From Candidatus Bathyarchaeota archaeon (GTDB lineage: Archaea > Thermoproteota > Bathyarchaeia > TCS64), in NCBI GenBank assembly GCA_014730055.1, contig WJIV01000307.1, positions 1 to 6,651 of the forward strand: a stretch of 6,651 nucleotides of DNA, in the 5' to 3' direction. Each line of letters begins with the position of its first letter. The first letter of the stretch is position 1. Positions 5,570 to 6,651 of the stretch are shown one piece after another. The translations under genes and the position numbers were made by a program. The notes under the pieces are model-generated. The model saw only the letters and a program-made list of their open reading frames with translations. It was not told the DNA's origin and searched no databases.

Positions 5570-5605
5570 TATGTAAGTTTTCTCTACATGCGCATACTTA
5601 TCATA
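5570..5605. promoter_or_regulatory. Imperfect inverted repeat just upstream of and touching the archaellin Box A
   Basis: TATGTAAGT (5570-5578) faces ACTTATCATA (5596-5605), matching its reverse complement apart from one inserted base. The perfect palindrome ATGCGCAT (5588-5595) lies in the spacer. A further TTACATA (5513-5519) lies upstream in the same orientation as the right arm. This arrangement next to Box A suggests an operator for a dimeric regulator of archaellum expression. The regulator is unknown and no binding motif was recognised. The rest of 5401-5569 is A/T-rich and shows no gene. Confidence 0.35.
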
Positions 5606-5610
5606 TTTAT
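5601..5610 (+). promoter_or_regulatory. Box A candidate of the archaellin promoter
   Basis: TCATATTTAT lies about 44-53 bases before the ATG at 5654. Transcription would then begin near 5630, leaving a leader of about 20-25 bases that contains the Shine-Dalgarno sequence. Confidence 0.4.
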
Positions 5611-5640
5611 TCTTAATGATAGGTCCGGCATAAAGCCCAC

Positions 5641-5646
5641 AAGGAG
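5641..5646 (+). promoter_or_regulatory. Shine-Dalgarno sequence deciding the archaellin start
   Basis: AAGGAG ends seven bases before the ATG at 5654. It singles out this ATG over an in-frame TTG at 5567, whose extra 29 residues would bury the class III signal peptide. Confidence 0.7.
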
Positions 5647-5653
5647 AACCAAT

Positions 5654-6250
5654 ATGAAAATATATAAAGACCGACGTGGAATGACAGGCCTAGAGACAGC
5701 AATCATACTAGTAGCCTTCGTAATAACCGCAGCAGCCTTCGCATTCGTAGTTCTAAACATGGGATTCCTTACAGCTCAGAAGAGCCAGACAGTAATCTCG
5801 GCAGGAATGCAGGAAGCCTCCTCATCTTTACAAGCAGATGGAGATATTATTGGAATTATGGATACAACCAACAAAAATATGACAAGTTGTGAATTCTATA
5901 TCAGATTATCACAAGGTAAAGAACCAGTTGACATAAACGAATCTAAATTAATAGTAACTTACGCCAACCCATATCAACATGGTGTGGTATATTCCGATGC
6001 CTCAACCGATGCAGTAAATATTACAGAAATTGTTGGAGACGCTGATGGTCTAGTAGAGGGCGGTGAACGCTGGAAAGTCGTAATCGATTTCTCAGCTGTA
6101 GGAGCTCTTGATGACTTTACAGCTGACGGAAGCGAATATACTTCAGAGTATGAACAATTCCGCATAGAATTGAGACCTGCTACGGGCTCTGTATTAACTA
6201 TAGAGAGAACATTACCTGCCATCCACGAAGATGTAATGGTTATAGAATAA
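5654..6250 (+). CDS. Archaellin (archaeal flagellin) precursor, 198 aa
   Basis: This is the filament subunit of the archaellum. The N-terminus is a class III (type IV pilin-like) signal peptide: MKIYKDRRG, then the hydrophobic helix MTGLETAIILVAFVITAAAFAFVVLN. The prepilin peptidase (ArlK/FlaK) would cleave between G9 and M10, and the mature protein carries the conserved Gly at +3 and Glu at +5. Residues 10-60 match the assembly helix, including FLTAQKSQTVISAGMQEASSSLQ. The remainder is the surface-exposed beta domain, short compared with many archaellins, with three N-glycosylation sequons (N75, N94, N122) and one cysteine at 79. The start is fixed by AAGGAG and by the signal peptide. It is the only archaellin gene visible. 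It is followed by an oligo-T tract and an ArlC-like gene in the usual archaellum operon order. Whether it corresponds to arlA or arlB cannot be decided here. Confidence 0.93.
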   Translation: MKIYKDRRGMTGLETAIILVAFVITAAAFAFVVLNMGFLTAQKSQTVISAGMQEASSSLQADGDIIGIMDTTNKNMTSCEFYIRLSQGKEPVDINESKLIVTYANPYQHGVVYSDASTDAVNITEIVGDADGLVEGGERWKVVIDFSAVGALDDFTADGSEYTSEYEQFRIELRPATGSVLTIERTLPAIHEDVMVIE

Positions 6251-6257
6251 GCTCCTA

Positions 6258-6271
6258 TTTTTTTATTTTTT
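6258..6271 (+). terminator. Two-block oligo-T terminator between archaellin and the ArlC-like gene
   Basis: Seven T residues, one A and six T residues begin eight bases after the archaellin TAA. There is no hairpin. This is a strong archaeal-type termination signal inside what should be one operon, and partial read-through would give far more archaellin mRNA than accessory-gene mRNA. Confidence 0.65.
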
Positions 6272-6280
6272 CAACTTAAA

Positions 6281-6287
6281 GGGGGGT
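6281..6287 (+). promoter_or_regulatory. G-rich ribosome binding site of the ArlC-like gene
   Basis: GGGGGGT lies four bases before the ATG at 6292. It approximates GGAGGTGA with a G for the A and stands out in an A/T-rich stretch. Confidence 0.55.
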
Positions 6288-6291
6288 CAAA

Positions 6292-6651
6292 ATGGAGATA
6301 AACATGGATGTGGAAGGTCAAACACAAGACTACTACAACAGTTACAGTAGTGAGAATCTCCATGAAGAAATAGAAGACCTAAAAAATAAATTGAATAAAA
6401 CTGATAAAGAATTAGAATTATTGACAGAAGCATTAAAGACTACCCTAATTGATGTCAGGTCTTTAATGAACGATATTGATAACCCATTCAATTTAATCAA
6501 AAACATGGGTATAGATAACCTTGTAGATAAGGCAGTTGAGAAAGTCACTGATAATGTAAAGAAGGTTAAAAGAGAGAAGGACACTGACAAAGCCTTCGAC
6601 CATAACGCAAAAGGCCCAGAAGGTTATTTAATTCCTCAAAGTACTCAAAAC
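6292..6651 (+). CDS. arlC: Archaellum accessory protein, ArlC/FlaC-like, 3' end outside window
   Basis: The frame starts at ATG 6292 after a G-rich ribosome binding site and stays open for 120 codons to the window end. After a polar N-terminus, residues about 20-60 form a coiled coil (NLHEEIEDLKNKLNKTDKEL and on). TLIDVRSLMNDIDNPFNLI follows at about 51-69, the pattern I associate with the euryarchaeal archaellum accessory family C (FlaC, PF05377). A charged helix to about 97 and the start of another region follow. ArlC, D and E form the cytoplasmic ring or sheath around the ArlH/I/J motor and link it to chemotaxis signalling in Euryarchaeota. Its place directly after archaellin fits. Because the end is missing, an ArlCE- or ArlCD-type fusion, or ArlD itself, cannot be excluded. 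The gene is very A/T-rich, about 20% G+C in one 60-base stretch I counted. Confidence 0.75.
   Translation, partial: MEINMDVEGQTQDYYNSYSSENLHEEIEDLKNKLNKTDKELELLTEALKTTLIDVRSLMNDIDNPFNLIKNMGIDNLVDKAVEKVTDNVKKVKREKDTDKAFDHNAKGPEGYLIPQSTQN

Noticed and set aside
5567..5653. TTG start giving 29 extra residues to the archaellin
   Set aside because: It would place the class III signal peptide internally, and the ATG at 5654 has its own Shine-Dalgarno sequence.
6342..6590. Minus-strand frame opposite the ArlC-like gene
   Set aside because: It is a Ser/Phe/Leu-rich shadow of the A/T-rich coiled-coil gene.

Overview
The window is archaeal, most likely from a euryarchaeal lineage. A class III signal peptide archaellin is followed by an ArlC/FlaC-type accessory protein, which is the order of the euryarchaeal archaellum (arl/fla) locus; ArlC/D/E are not found in crenarchaeal loci. 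A/T-rich Box A (TATA) elements about 27 bases before start codons, AGA/AGG arginine and ATA isoleucine codons, and oligo-T rather than hairpin terminators fit this. I cannot name the genus.

Left part (1-3265), mainly small conserved or housekeeping-like genes. The 3' end of a COG4339-type HD phosphohydrolase (+) converges on and overlaps a small zinc-ribbon gene (-). Upstream of that on the minus strand are a DUF362 protein, a TIGR04076 protein, an 80-aa two-helix membrane protein, a 46-aa zinc-ribbon microprotein, a 101-aa coiled-coil protein and a 127-aa membrane-anchored protein with an FxLYD-like domain. Most of these seem to be separate, leaderless transcription units: nearly every start has its own Box A-like element 24-30 bases upstream and no Shine-Dalgarno sequence.

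Middle (3266-5400). A divergent A/T-rich region of about 250 bases leads into a large secreted protein gene (+). Its best start is the GTG at 3517, giving 627 aa: a signal peptide, two all-beta domains and at least three Ig-like modules, the last two being recognisable tandem repeats. Base composition drops sharply at about 4490, close to a domain boundary.

Right part (5401-6651), the beginning of an archaellum operon. A regulatory region of about 250 bases with nested inverted repeats precedes a 198-aa archaellin with a good Shine-Dalgarno sequence. A two-block oligo-T tract separates it from an ArlC/FlaC-like gene that runs off the window. The T tract would let most transcripts end after archaellin and some continue into the motor and accessory genes.

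I found no CRISPR array, transposase, tRNA or rRNA. No clearly new system is visible. The best candidates for a second look are the multi-Ig secreted protein next to the archaellum, the composition mosaic, and the cluster of unrecognised small genes.
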